Positions 34,713 to 43,440 of a stretch of DNA of 64,000 bases are shown piece by piece. Each line of letters begins with the position of its first letter. Position 1 is the first letter of the stretch. Below the pieces are notes generated by a model. That model was given only the letters and a program-made list of their open reading frames with translations, did not search any database and was not told the DNA's origin. Both the position numbers and the translations under genes were made by a program. The DNA is from Telmatospirillum sp. J64-1 (GTDB lineage Bacteria > Pseudomonadota > Alphaproteobacteria > Rhodospirillales > Magnetospirillaceae). The stretch lies in contig NZ_SBHN01000023.1 of the NCBI RefSeq assembly GCF_006980715.1, positions 1 through 64,000 of the forward strand, in the 5' to 3' direction.

Positions 34713-36503
34713 CTAATCCAGAGCCGCCTCGTGCTGGGGAATAACGGCTGAAAAGAGGGGCGCTTCGCCCACCACCGGCACCACGACTCCAAAGGCCGAG
34801 CCCTTGCCCAGACGGGAGCGGACCCAGATGCGGTGCCCCAGCAATTCGCCGGTGCGCTGCACGATGGACAGGCCCAGCCCCAGGCCCTTGCGGCGGTCCC
34901 GTTCGGGATTGCCGATCTGGTAGAAGTCCTCGAAGATGAGGTTCAGGCGGTCCTCGGGGATGCCGGGGCCGGTATCCCAGACTTCGATCGACAGCCTGTC
35001 GCCGCGCCGGCGGCAGCCCAGCAGGATGCGCCCCTCGCCGGTATAGCGGATGGCATTGACGACCAGGTTGCGGACCATGCGCTGCAGCAGCACGGGGTCC
35101 GAACGCACCACCGCCGAACAGGGAACCATGGACAAGCGCAGCCCCACCGCCATGGCTTCCGGCGCGCAATCCCGGGCCAGGGCGATAAGAATCTGGTTGA
35201 CCGGCAGGTCGCGGATCTCGGGCTTGACGATCCCCGCCTCCAGGGTCGAAACGTCGAGCAGGGTGTTGAGCAGCGAATTGGCGCCTTCCAGGGCCTCGAC
35301 CGCCCGCTCCGTCACCTCCCGCAGCTTCTCGTCCTTCTGACGCAGCATCAGCACGTCGAGGAACAGGCGGGTCGCCTGAAGCGGCTGGCGCAGGTCGTGG
35401 CTGGCGGCGGCCAGGAAGCGGGATTTGGCTTCCTGCGCCCGCTGGGCCTCCATATTGGCCGCCGTCAACAGCAGATTGGCATCGTTGAGCGCATGGCTAC
35501 GCTGCGCCAGGGCTTCATGGGACAAAGCCAGCGCCCGCTGCGCCGCCCGTTCGCGCCGCAGGCCCCGCGTCGTCAGGAAGGCCAGCCCCAGAACCGCCGT
35601 CATCCCCAATCCCGCCAGCAGGAGGTTGCGGTAGAATCGGTTGCGCCATTCGGCCATGACGAGATCGGCATCGATCTCGGCCACGACGACCAGCCCCAGG
35701 TCATGGAGATGGCGCCAGCTGATGATGCTCTCTCCGGCAGTACGGCTGGACGTCTCCTGATAGGTCCCGGACAGGCCCGTCGGCAAATGATCGTGCAGCA
35801 GCGCGCTTCCCGCGATGCTGTGCCCGCCTTGTTCGCTCTCGGGGCTTTCGAAGATGACGCTGCCGTCGGTGCGATAGACGGCCAGACGGGTATTCATCCC
35901 CCGGCCCAAGGTCGCGATCTCGCCGAGCAGGGGGGGCGGCAGATAGGCCAGGATCACGCCCTTGAAACTGCCGTCGGGGCCGCTGATGCGGCGGCTGATG
36001 GTGAAGCCGCGCGCGCCGGTCGCGCGCCCTTCGAGGGACGGCCCCAGATGAGACGCCAAGCCTTGCGCATGGAGGCGGAAATAATCGCGGTCGGAAACTT
36101 CGAGGCGCGCGATGGGGAAACGCAATGTCCCCAGCAGGACGACCCCCTTGGCGTCGATGAGCCACAGGCTGCCCACCTGGGGCAAGGGCCGCGCCCGCTC
36201 CCGCAGGCGCAGCCAAGCGGAATAGGAAGTCGAGATCGGGTAGTCCAGTTCGGTGGTCGCCAGATAGTCGGCTTCCTGTTCGAGGATCAGGTCCGTGACC
36301 TCGACCACGCGCCGCATATGCTCGTCCAGCAGCAAAGCGGTGTCGGCCGCCACGGCACGGGCCCGCAGCAAGGATTCGCGATAATCAGTGATGATTGCCG
36401 CCGACCAGAAAAAGGCTCCGATCAGCGTCAGCAGCAGAACCGCTCCCCAGACGCCCCAACTTGGCCGGATGGCAGTCCAGAAGGTTTCTTTCCGCGAAGC
36501 CAT
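34713..36503 (-). CDS. Orphan membrane sensor histidine kinase with periplasmic Cache domain
   Basis: The 596-residue protein has TM1 at about residues 17-38 and a periplasmic dCache-like sensor (SLWLIDAKGVVLLGT, DRDYFRLHAQ, GFTISRRISGPDGSFKGVILAYL). TM2 is near residue 295 (LLLAGLGMTAVLGLAFL), followed by a coiled-coil. The HisKA box is ASHDLRQPLQATRLFLD, and the HATPase_c domain has N, G1 and G2 boxes (NLVVNAIRYT, VWDTGPGIPE, KGLGLGLSIV). The HDLRQPL H-box is typical of a kinase family often fused or paired to receivers, yet no response regulator is adjacent. The ligand is unknown. Confidence 0.9.
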   Translation of the reverse strand: MASRKETFWTAIRPSWGVWGAVLLLTLIGAFFWSAAIITDYRESLLRARAVAADTALLLDEHMRRVVEVTDLILEQEADYLATTELDYPISTSYSAWLRLRERARPLPQVGSLWLIDAKGVVLLGTLRFPIARLEVSDRDYFRLHAQGLASHLGPSLEGRATGARGFTISRRISGPDGSFKGVILAYLPPPLLGEIATLGRGMNTRLAVYRTDGSVIFESPESEQGGHSIAGSALLHDHLPTGLSGTYQETSSRTAGESIISWRHLHDLGLVVVAEIDADLVMAEWRNRFYRNLLLAGLGMTAVLGLAFLTTRGLRRERAAQRALALSHEALAQRSHALNDANLLLTAANMEAQRAQEAKSRFLAAASHDLRQPLQATRLFLDVLMLRQKDEKLREVTERAVEALEGANSLLNTLLDVSTLEAGIVKPEIRDLPVNQILIALARDCAPEAMAVGLRLSMVPCSAVVRSDPVLLQRMVRNLVVNAIRYTGEGRILLGCRRRGDRLSIEVWDTGPGIPEDRLNLIFEDFYQIGNPERDRRKGLGLGLSIVQRTGELLGHRIWVRSRLGKGSAFGVVVPVVGEAPLFSAVIPQHEAALD

Positions 36504-36797
36504 CCACTCCCCTCGAAGGCCACAGCAGCCTTCTTACTCTTCAAGGCTGTATTATATCAACCCGTTCCTTTCTGTGGTAAAATCTCGACAGGTCTCCGGA
36601 TAGAAATGTTCGTGCAGAAATTAGAAAGGCTCCAGTCCCTGGAAGTAGGCGCGCGCCAAGTTCTTTCCGCTCCCCTGGTTGTCAACATAATGGACAAAAC
36701 CCCATAAAATGTCATACTAGACTACGGGAAGAAACAGCCCGATCATGCCTGTCCGGCATCGGAGAAGAGTGAAGGTGGCGGAAGAGAGGGGAAGAAC

Positions 36798-37262
36798 ATG
36801 CCCATTACATGGCGCGATGCCCTGAATGTTGGAGAAGAAGACATCGACAGCGACCACCGCCAGCTCGTCGAGATGATCAACAGCTTCGAGAAGGCGATCA
36901 GCGGTCCGCAGATCGACCACAAGGCCGTTGCACGACTCATCCTCGGCCTGTTCCAGTACACCAAGGATCATTTCGAGCGGGAAGAGGCGTTGCAGCGCCG
37001 CATCCGCTATCCCTATTACGAGTCCCATTGCAAGGCTCACCGCGACGTGATCCGCGAGTTGCACAGCATCATCGAGGGATACGGGAAACTGAAGGAAGAA
37101 GGCCGGCGCGACGCCATCGTCCGCCATCTGGCCAGCTTCCTGCGCGACTGGCTGATCAAGCACATCATCGAGAGCGACCTGCGCATGGCTCCCTATATCA
37201 AGGAGTACAATCGCAACAAGACCCTAGGTTCGAAGAAGCCCCTTGTCGCGCGTGTCCGCTGA
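36798..37262 (+). CDS. Bacteriohemerythrin, copy 1
   Basis: The 154-residue single-domain hemerythrin opens with MPITWRDALNVGEEDIDSDH. Iron ligands are in DSDHRQL, the HFEREE segment, YYESHCKAH, and the C-terminal LIKHIIESDLRM, so the full His5/Asp/Glu set appears present. The di-iron site binds O2 (or NO) reversibly, for storage, delivery to oxidases or sensing. The C-terminus has a basic extension (NRNKTLGSKKPLVARVR) not found in copy 2. It lies 139 bases before copy 2, same strand. Confidence 0.93.
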   Translation: MPITWRDALNVGEEDIDSDHRQLVEMINSFEKAISGPQIDHKAVARLILGLFQYTKDHFEREEALQRRIRYPYYESHCKAHRDVIRELHSIIEGYGKLKEEGRRDAIVRHLASFLRDWLIKHIIESDLRMAPYIKEYNRNKTLGSKKPLVARVR

Positions 37263-37401
37263 GCCCGGCACCCCACGGGGAGGCACAAAGGCTTTTTCCG
37301 CTTCTTCCCACTGAGGCAAGGGCTCAGCGTTTTGCTGCCACCGTCCCGCGAGGACCGGTTGGCAGGCGGCGATCTATCGCCGAGATACTAGGAGAATAAA
37401 G

Positions 37402-37833
37402 ATGCCGATCGTCTGGCGCGATGCCTTGGGCGTAGGAGAACCCGTCATCGACGGCGACCACAAATATCTGATCAAGCTGATCAACGAGTTCGAGGCCGCG
37501 ACCGAAGGCCGCATCGACCATACCGCCATCGCCAGCATCATCAGCCATCTGTTCGGATACACCCAGGACCACTTCGCCCGGGAAGAAGCCCTGCAGCGCG
37601 CGGCGCGCTATCCCTTCTACGAATCCCACCGCCAGGCCCATCAGGAACTGATCCGTAAGCTGAACGTTCTGCACGAACGCTACTGCGCCGCCAAGGACGG
37701 CCCGGAACGGGACGAGATGGTGCGCGACCTGGCTATCTTCCTGCGGGAATGGCTGGTCAACCACATCATCGAGCAGGACCTGCGGCTGAAGCCTTTCGTG
37801 GTCAAGGCCCCCGTCAAGACCACGGACGCCTGA
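37402..37833 (+). CDS. Bacteriohemerythrin, copy 2
   Basis: The 143-residue hemerythrin is clearly paralogous to its upstream neighbour. It opens MPIVWRDALGVGEPVIDGDH, with HFAREEALQRAARYPFYESH and LVNHIIEQDLRLKPF carrying the same ligands. Differences are spread along the length, so the duplication is not recent. It has its own ribosome site (AGGAG) and a 139-base spacer, so it may be co-transcribed or independently started. Two hemerythrins side by side suggest microaerobic or oxygen-gradient life. Confidence 0.93.
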   Translation: MPIVWRDALGVGEPVIDGDHKYLIKLINEFEAATEGRIDHTAIASIISHLFGYTQDHFAREEALQRAARYPFYESHRQAHQELIRKLNVLHERYCAAKDGPERDEMVRDLAIFLREWLVNHIIEQDLRLKPFVVKAPVKTTDA

Positions 37834-37922
37834 ACCGGCGCCCCCTCCCCTGAACGACCTTTGGTAAGGGGGCGGACGATCCCGCCCCCCTGGTCTTGCC
37901 CCTTCTCGTGGAGGCCTTCGGC

Positions 37923-38267
37923 TCAGGCCTGCGCGGGGCGGAAGCAGGACAGGGCGGTGCTGGACATATGCATCAGCAGGTCGCCGGCCTGGCGCGTACC
38001 GGCAAGATACTCGTCCATGGATTTCTGCAGCATCCGCATCTGCACATCCACAGCCTCCTGCGGCGACTGGCAATGACGCAGGCGTTCCAGGGCTTCCATG
38101 TTGGTCTGAAAGACCGAATTGGTCATGTTCGCCAACTGGCTGTTCAGCTCGCTCCAGTCCTCGGCCATGCTCTGCATCGCCCGCATCATGTCCTCGCTGT
38201 CGAAGCGCGGCAGCAGGGCCATCGGCTCGACGGTGCTGGCCTTGGCCTGATTTCTCCGTTCACTCAT
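37923..38267 (-). CDS. Phasin-family protein (putative PHA granule-associated)
   Basis: The 114-residue protein is all helical with amphipathic heptads: MMRAMQSMAEDWSELNSQLANMT and TNMEALERLRHCQSPQEAVDVQMRML are broken here only by wording and match the phasin_2 pattern (residues ~25-90). Phasins coat polyhydroxyalkanoate granules, and some act as chaperones. ATG 38267 has GAGGAG upstream. No PHA synthase or depolymerase gene is nearby, although the ethylmalonyl-CoA enzymes in the window share acetoacetyl/crotonyl-CoA chemistry. Confidence 0.75.
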   Translation of the reverse strand: MSERRNQAKASTVEPMALLPRFDSEDMMRAMQSMAEDWSELNSQLANMTNSVFQTNMEALERLRHCQSPQEAVDVQMRMLQKSMDEYLAGTRQAGDLLMHMSSTALSCFRPAQA

Positions 38268-38448
38268 ACCGGTCTCCTCTTCCCATGTTCCGAAACCGGG
38301 AAAGAGCCTACATCGTTCCCTCTTCCCTGAAGACCTCGCAGAAGCGCTACGCCCCCAGGGGGAGCACCCCCCTCTCCCATGGGCGTACCCCCTCACGAAC
38401 GGGAGCAATACGGGAAAATCGGGAAACCGCAGATTAAGACGGCGAGAC

Positions 38449-39345
38449 TCAGCGCTTCGGCCGTTTCAGCGCCAGGGGATGATGCCCCCCGACCAGGGCC
38501 TGAAGGCGGTCTTCCTGGACATGGGTGTAGATCTGCGTGGTGGCGATGTCGGCATGGCCGAGCATCTGCTGCACGCTGCGCAGGTCGGCCCCGCCCGCCA
38601 GGAGATGGCTGGCGAAGGAATGGCGCAGCACATGGGGCGAGACGCGGCGAGGATCGATCCCCGCTTCGAGGGCCAGGATCTGCAGCATCTTGGCGAAGCC
38701 GTCCCGGGTGAGATGGCCCGAGGCGCTGTCGGAAGGAAAAAGCCAGCGCGAGGTCTTCTTGCCCAGCATCTCCTGGCGCTCGGGCAGCCAGAGCTTCACC
38801 GCCTCGCGGGCGGGCTGGCCCAGGGGGATCATGCGTTCCTTGGCCCCCTTGCCGCGCACGATGATCACCTCGGGATCGCGGGCCACCGCGGCGAAGGGCA
38901 GGCCGACCAGTTCCGAGACGCGCATGCCGGTGGCATAGATCAGTTCGAGCAGGACCAGCGCCCGCCGGTCGCGCTTCCGCGCCGCCAGCAGCAATCCGTC
39001 GACCTCGGCCTTCGACAGGTATTTCGGCAAGGGCTGGCCCAGGCGCGGCGTGTCGAGCGTGAGGCTGGGATCTTCCTTGCGCACCGCCTCGGCATAGAGG
39101 AAGCGATGGAACTGGCGCAGGGTCGAAAGACGCCGCGCCGCCGTGCGCGGGGCCAACCCTTGTGCGGCCAGGGCGCTCATATAGGCGCGCAAATCCTCGA
39201 CCGAGGCGGCATGGACGGCCACGCCCCGCCCCTCCAGGAAGCCGGAAAGGTCGTCGAGGTCGCGGCGATAGGCTTCCAGCGTATTGGCGGCCGCCCCGCG
39301 CTCGGCCGCCATCATCTCAAGGAAGGTCTCGATATGGCGGGACAT
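38449..39345 (-). CDS. xerD: Tyrosine recombinase XerD
   Basis: The 298-residue protein, standard XerD length, has an N-terminal SAM-like core-binding domain and a C-terminal catalytic domain. The catalytic residues are Arg in GMRVSELVGL, His-x-x-Arg in HVLRHSFASHLL, His in LGHADI and the nucleophile Tyr in QIYTHV. With XerC it resolves chromosome dimers at dif under FtsK control. No flanking att sites, integrase cargo or tRNA insertion are seen, so it is the housekeeping enzyme, not a phage integrase. Confidence 0.93.
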   Translation of the reverse strand: MSRHIETFLEMMAAERGAAANTLEAYRRDLDDLSGFLEGRGVAVHAASVEDLRAYMSALAAQGLAPRTAARRLSTLRQFHRFLYAEAVRKEDPSLTLDTPRLGQPLPKYLSKAEVDGLLLAARKRDRRALVLLELIYATGMRVSELVGLPFAAVARDPEVIIVRGKGAKERMIPLGQPAREAVKLWLPERQEMLGKKTSRWLFPSDSASGHLTRDGFAKMLQILALEAGIDPRRVSPHVLRHSFASHLLAGGADLRSVQQMLGHADIATTQIYTHVQEDRLQALVGGHHPLALKRPKR

Positions 39346-39441
39346 TCCTGCCGGTCTTCCTTCGCGTAACGAATGAACTCAACCCTGCCGCACCCCCACA
39401 AGCGGGATGCCGAGCCAGGCCCGGAAGACCCGGCGGCAGCG

Positions 39442-39466
39442 AGGATGCCCGCCTTCGCGGGCATCC
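39442..39466. repeat. GC-rich hairpin, intergenic repeat type
   Basis: An 11-bp perfect stem AGGATGCCCGC/GCGGGCATCCT with loop CTTC lies ten bases after the end of the next gene. The CCGC-TTCG-CGGG core resembles the hairpins near 46.6 and 48.5 kb. It may aid transcription termination, although no U-tract follows. Confidence 0.5.
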
Positions 39467-39475
39467 TGACGGCTG

Positions 39476-41314
39476 CTAGACCCCGGTGGCGATGGCCGCT
39501 TCCAGGGCCAGGCGGCGCGCTTCGGCATCCAGGCCGACAAGGCGCAGGCTGGCGACGACGCGGTACAGGCTGGTGGCCTCGGCCCGCGTCGGTCCGCCCT
39601 CACCCAGCGAAACCAGGCCCAGCAGAACGGTCTCGCCCAGGCGCAGATCCTCGGCGGCGATGCGCAGGGCATGCCACAGGGCGGGCTGGGGCATGTTGAC
39701 CTGGGTCAGGATCGGACGCTCCATCAGCGGCACCCAATCTTCCGTCCGGATCGGCTCGCCCAGGGCGTCGAGCATGCTGTAGAGCACGGCGCTGCGGCGC
39801 ATTTCCTGTTCGGGCGTCTCGGCGGGACGGGCCTTGCGCCACTTGTCGAGAACGTCCTCGGGACGCGGCACCCCTTCCTCGGTATCGACGATGCGCAGCA
39901 GCGGCCACAGACCGGCAACGGTGGCGGCGGCATCGGGATTGTTGCGGCTGGCGCGGGCGGCGACATCGCCCCAGACCCGCGCGCCGTCGATCTCGCCCGC
40001 CGCCAGCAAGGCGCGGGCAGCATGGCCCGAGAACCACACCAGTTCAGAGGAAGGACGCAGCGACAGGATCAAGGGCGCATAGATGCGCGAGGCATCGGCG
40101 AAGCGCCCGTCATTCTGCGCCCGGTTCAGCGCGCGGGCGATGATCTCGGCCCGCACGTTGGGCGCGGCTTCCATCTGCGCCAGACGGAAGAACAGGGCAT
40201 GGCCGCGCGCCCCCAGGGCGGTATCAACCTGGCTGAGAGGGGCCCCCAATTCCTGTTCGGTGAAGGTCGTGTTGTTATAGAGATCGCGCAGAATCTGCGT
40301 CGACAGAGCACCGAAGCGCTCGGCCCGCTCGGCGGCGCGCAGGCGGATCTCCATTGCGGTCTCGTCATTGGCGGCGATCGCCGCCAGGACCGCCGGACGC
40401 CGGCTCTCGACGACATCCGTGGGCAGCGGCAGCTTGGCCTGGATCAGCGCGGCCAGTTGCAGCGGATCGGGGTCGTTCAGCGACTTGATCGGATCGTTCC
40501 GGCGCTGGCCCATGATGGTTTCCGCCGCGGCAAAGAAGGCCGGGTCCTGATGCCCCTGCTCGCGCAGCAATTCCAGCGTCAGCCCGGCCTCGCGCATCCT
40601 GCCGTCGAGCAATTGGCAGAAAGCCTGGCCCTTGGTCAGGTAATCGGAGGGGCTGCGCTTGATCAGGACGGGCAGTTCGCGGCAGGCCCCCTTGGTGTCG
40701 CCGCGCAGCAGCAAGGCGTCGAACTTGAAGCGCTGGATCTCGGGCGTCACCGCGCTGGCCGGAACGGCCTGCAGCAGGCGCATCATCCCGTCCACGTCGC
40801 CCATGGCCCACAGGCGCTCGAAGCGCAATTTCAGCAGGGATTCGCCGTTGCCCTTGCCCTCGGGCACGCGGGCCGTGCTCAGCAGCAGGCGGCGCGACAG
40901 GTCGCGCATGGCGGGCGAATCGCTGACGGCAGGCAGATGGGGCAGCAGGCGCTGGACCAGCGCCAGGCGAGTGCCGCTCCACATATCCAGGCCGAAACCG
41001 CCCTGGGCTTCCTCGAGAATGCCGACGGCGGCGGCGGAAGGCGCCTTCAGCTCCTGCACCTCGATCCAGGGAATGTCGCTTCGCGGCGCCACCTCCCGCT
41101 CCACCGGAGCCGCCGCGGGTTCGGACGGCCAATCCTGGAACGATTGCTCGCCCTGGGGCGCAGGCGATGGCATGCCGCCCCCCGGCAGGGGCAGCAGCCG
41201 CAAAGGCGCCGAAATGTCGGATGGCGCAGCCGAAGCCGCCATCACCGGGCCGGTCATGGCCGCCGCGACCACAAGGGCCGCGACGGCCCGACGGCTAACG
41301 TCTGAAACGTTCAT
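39476..41314 (-). CDS. Exported alpha-helical repeat protein of unknown function
   Basis: The 612-residue protein has a signal peptide (MNVSDVSRRAVAALVVAAAM, cleavage near MAASAA). A Pro-rich mature N-terminus is followed by ~480 residues of predicted antiparallel helices without recognisable TPR consensus. No enzymatic motif is seen. It is conserved in position in several Rhodospirillales between xerD and aroK (recollection, not checked). It overlaps the stop of an upstream 46-residue membrane protein by 20 bases, so the two are coupled. An envelope scaffold is the most that can be inferred. Confidence 0.75.
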   Translation of the reverse strand: MNVSDVSRRAVAALVVAAAMTGPVMAASAAPSDISAPLRLLPLPGGGMPSPAPQGEQSFQDWPSEPAAAPVEREVAPRSDIPWIEVQELKAPSAAAVGILEEAQGGFGLDMWSGTRLALVQRLLPHLPAVSDSPAMRDLSRRLLLSTARVPEGKGNGESLLKLRFERLWAMGDVDGMMRLLQAVPASAVTPEIQRFKFDALLLRGDTKGACRELPVLIKRSPSDYLTKGQAFCQLLDGRMREAGLTLELLREQGHQDPAFFAAAETIMGQRRNDPIKSLNDPDPLQLAALIQAKLPLPTDVVESRRPAVLAAIAANDETAMEIRLRAAERAERFGALSTQILRDLYNNTTFTEQELGAPLSQVDTALGARGHALFFRLAQMEAAPNVRAEIIARALNRAQNDGRFADASRIYAPLILSLRPSSELVWFSGHAARALLAAGEIDGARVWGDVAARASRNNPDAAATVAGLWPLLRIVDTEEGVPRPEDVLDKWRKARPAETPEQEMRRSAVLYSMLDALGEPIRTEDWVPLMERPILTQVNMPQPALWHALRIAAEDLRLGETVLLGLVSLGEGGPTRAEATSLYRVVASLRLVGLDAEARRLALEAAIATGV

Positions 41315-41435
41315 CTGGGATGACTTTCTCCACCATGGCGGTGGGCGCGGGCATGTCGGAGGTCGCCAGCCAAACACCACCACCGATAACGGCAAAGAGG
41401 AAAAGCAGGAAAAGAAGGCTCAGGAACTTGGTCAT
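41295..41435 (-). CDS. 46-residue single-pass membrane protein
   Basis: The reading frame starts ATG at 41435 and begins MTKFLSLLFLLFLFAVIGGG. One hydrophobic helix (residues 4-24) is followed by VWLATSDMPAP and a short conserved-looking tail VEKVIPDERFRR. It ends inside the start of the exported helical protein gene, a 20-base overlap that supports coupled translation. The helix plus PAPT...KVIPDxRF tail pattern is familiar from short genes in other Rhodospirillales at this locus, but the function is unknown. Confidence 0.75.
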   Translation of the reverse strand: MTKFLSLLFLLFLFAVIGGGVWLATSDMPAPTAMVEKVIPDERFRR

Positions 41436-41749
41436 GTTGTGCTCGGCACCGTTACTCGCGTGTGGACAGCGCCCGCCTCCACGGCTACAAGCCCGAAGCG
41501 GACCGGCGGAAGTCGCCGCCAGCTCTGTCCATCATGGCCTCGCCATGGTAAACAGACGGCAAAGAGCGGACGACAATTTTGCCCCTGGCAACAACCGACG
41601 GATGCTCTTTTTGCTCGCCGGACCCAAGAAGGCTTGGCCCAAACAACCTATTCTGTTAGGGCCTTGCGGATTGTGATAGGGTTCGACCATGGCGAAACTG
41701 CGGCAGTCTATCTTCCTCGGCTGCGGCTTTCAACGCCGCCGGAGCGTTT
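41436..41749. promoter_or_regulatory. Divergent intergenic region, xerD-side genes versus aroK
   Basis: The gap is 314 bases. It contains no supported gene; it should hold the promoters for the leftward 46-residue protein operon and the rightward aroK-aroB operon. The stretch 41565-41660 (AATTTTGCCCC, CTCTTTTTGCTCG, CTATTCTGTTAG) is the most A/T-rich and the best place for the aroK promoter. Confidence 0.45.
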
Positions 41750-42307
41750 ATGTCCTCTGACCCTTGTGATACTTTTGTCCGGCCGAACCGGACCGTTGTC
41801 CTGATCGGCCTCATGGGTGCCGGAAAAAGCTGCATCGGCCGCAAATTGGCGGCCCGCCTGCACATGCCCTTCCTGGACGCCGATACCGAGATCGAAGCCG
41901 CCGCAGGCATGCCGATCACCGAAATCTTCACGCGGTTCGGCGAAGCCCATTTCCGCGAAGGCGAACGCCGCGTCATCGGCCGCCTGCTGGAAGGCAAGCC
42001 CTGCATCCTGGCCACCGGCGGCGGCGCCTTCATGGACGGCCAGACCCGCAGCCTGATCCGCGACCGGGCCATTTCCGTCTGGCTGCGCGCCGATCTCGAC
42101 CTGCTGGTCAAGCGCACCGCCGGACGCGGACACCGGCCGCTGCTGAACCAGGGCGATCCGCGCCAGACCCTGGCGGCCCTCATGGAGAAGAGATATCCCG
42201 TGTATGCCCAAGCCGATATCGTCGTGGATAGTGCCGACGAAGTCCCCGAAGTCACCGTCAAGCGCGTTCTGGAAGCCCTGGCCTGCCATCAGGCGGTGAC
42301 GCCATGA
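41750..42307 (+). CDS. aroK: Shikimate kinase
   Basis: The 185-residue P-loop kinase has Walker A GLMGAGKS, the shikimate-binding DADTEIE with a following Arg-containing FRE segment, the glycine triad ATGGGAF, and the lid region [11 protein letters not shown]. It phosphorylates shikimate at the 3-hydroxyl for aromatic amino-acid synthesis. GGAG lies eight bases upstream of the ATG. It overlaps aroB by four bases (ATGA), the standard alphaproteobacterial aroK-aroB pair. Confidence 0.95.
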   Translation: MSSDPCDTFVRPNRTVVLIGLMGAGKSCIGRKLAARLHMPFLDADTEIEAAAGMPITEIFTRFGEAHFREGERRVIGRLLEGKPCILATGGGAFMDGQTRSLIRDRAISVWLRADLDLLVKRTAGRGHRPLLNQGDPRQTLAALMEKRYPVYAQADIVVDSADEVPEVTVKRVLEALACHQAVTP

Positions 42308-43419
42308 GCACGACCGAACTGACCGTCTCGCTGGGCGAGCGATCCTACGCCATCCATGTCGGGCGCGGCCTGATCGACCGCGCGGGCGCGCTGATGGCCC
42401 CGGTGATGCGCCAGAAGCGCGCCTTCGTGGTCAGCGACGACAACGTGGCGCCGCTCTATCTCGACCGGCTGGGCAAGTCCTTCGATGCGGCAGGCATCCG
42501 CCACGCCCATGCGGTGCTGCCGGCAGGCGAGGCGACCAAGGATTTCGCCCATCTCGAAGGCCTGCTGGACGCGATGCTGGAGGCACGCTGCGAGCGCGAC
42601 ACCATGATCGTCGCCCTGGGCGGCGGGGTGATCGGCGACATCACCGGCTTTGCCGCCTCGGTGCTGCTGCGCGGCGTCGATTTCGTGCAGATCCCCACCA
42701 CCCTGCTGTCCCAGGTCGACAGTTCGGTGGGCGGCAAGACCGGCATCAACACCCGCCACGGCAAGAATCTGGTCGGCAGCTTCCACCAGCCGCGCATGGT
42801 CCTGGCCGATACCGAGACCCTGTCCACCCTGCCCCGGCGGGAATTGCAGGCCGGATATGCCGAGGTGCTGAAATACGGCCTGATCGACGATCCGGCCTTC
42901 TTCGCATGGCTGGAAGAGAACGGCGCGCGCCTGCTGGCGGGCGACGAGGACGTCCAGCGCCAGGCGGTGGTCACGAGCTGCGCCGCCAAGGCCCGCATCG
43001 TCGCCCTGGACGAAAAGGAAAACGGCCTGCGCGCCCTGCTCAATCTCGGCCATACCTTCGGCCATGCCCTGGAAGCCGAAGCCGGTTACGGCGCCGGCCT
43101 GCTGCATGGCGAGGCGGTGTCGATCGGCATGGTCATGGCCTTCGAGCTTTCCGCCCGCATGGGCCTGGCCCCGCGCGAGGATGTCGAGCGCCTGGTCCGC
43201 CATCTGCGCGCCCTGGACATGCCCGTCACGCCGCCCCGCCTGCCGGGGGTGGACTGGGACGCCCGCGTGCTGTTGGGGCACATGGCCAGCGACAAGAAGG
43301 TCAAGGAAGGCAAGGTCACCTTCGTCCTTGCCCGAGGCATCGGCCAAGCTTATCTCGACCGCGACGTGGACCCCGAACAAGTACTGGGCGTCCTGGCCGA
43401 TTCCCTGACGACCGGCTGA
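42304..43419 (+). CDS. aroB: 3-dehydroquinate synthase
   Basis: The 371-residue protein shows the NAD-binding and catalytic segments of Aro[68 protein letters not shown] and [10 protein letters not shown], with metal-ligand histidines in the last two. It converts DAHP to 3-dehydroquinate. Translationally coupled to aroK by ATGA overlap. It is followed after 21 bases by the CNNM/CorC-like gene. Confidence 0.96.
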   Translation: MSTTELTVSLGERSYAIHVGRGLIDRAGALMAPVMRQKRAFVVSDDNVAPLYLDRLGKSFDAAGIRHAHAVLPAGEATKDFAHLEGLLDAMLEARCERDTMIVALGGGVIGDITGFAASVLLRGVDFVQIPTTLLSQVDSSVGGKTGINTRHGKNLVGSFHQPRMVLADTETLSTLPRRELQAGYAEVLKYGLIDDPAFFAWLEENGARLLAGDEDVQRQAVVTSCAAKARIVALDEKENGLRALLNLGHTFGHALEAEAGYGAGLLHGEAVSIGMVMAFELSARMGLAPREDVERLVRHLRALDMPVTPPRLPGVDWDARVLLGHMASDKKVKEGKVTFVLARGIGQAYLDRDVDPEQVLGVLADSLTTG

Positions 43420-43440
43420 CGCCAAGAGACGAACACTCCC

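Noticed and set aside
36606-36707. A 33-codon frame starting MFVQKLERLQSLEVG upstream of the first hemerythrin
   Set aside because: The ribosome site is weak, and its 3' part overlaps the likely hemerythrin promoter.
38449-39345. Possible phage or island integrase
   Set aside because: Length and sequence are those of housekeeping XerD, and no att repeats or phage genes are nearby.
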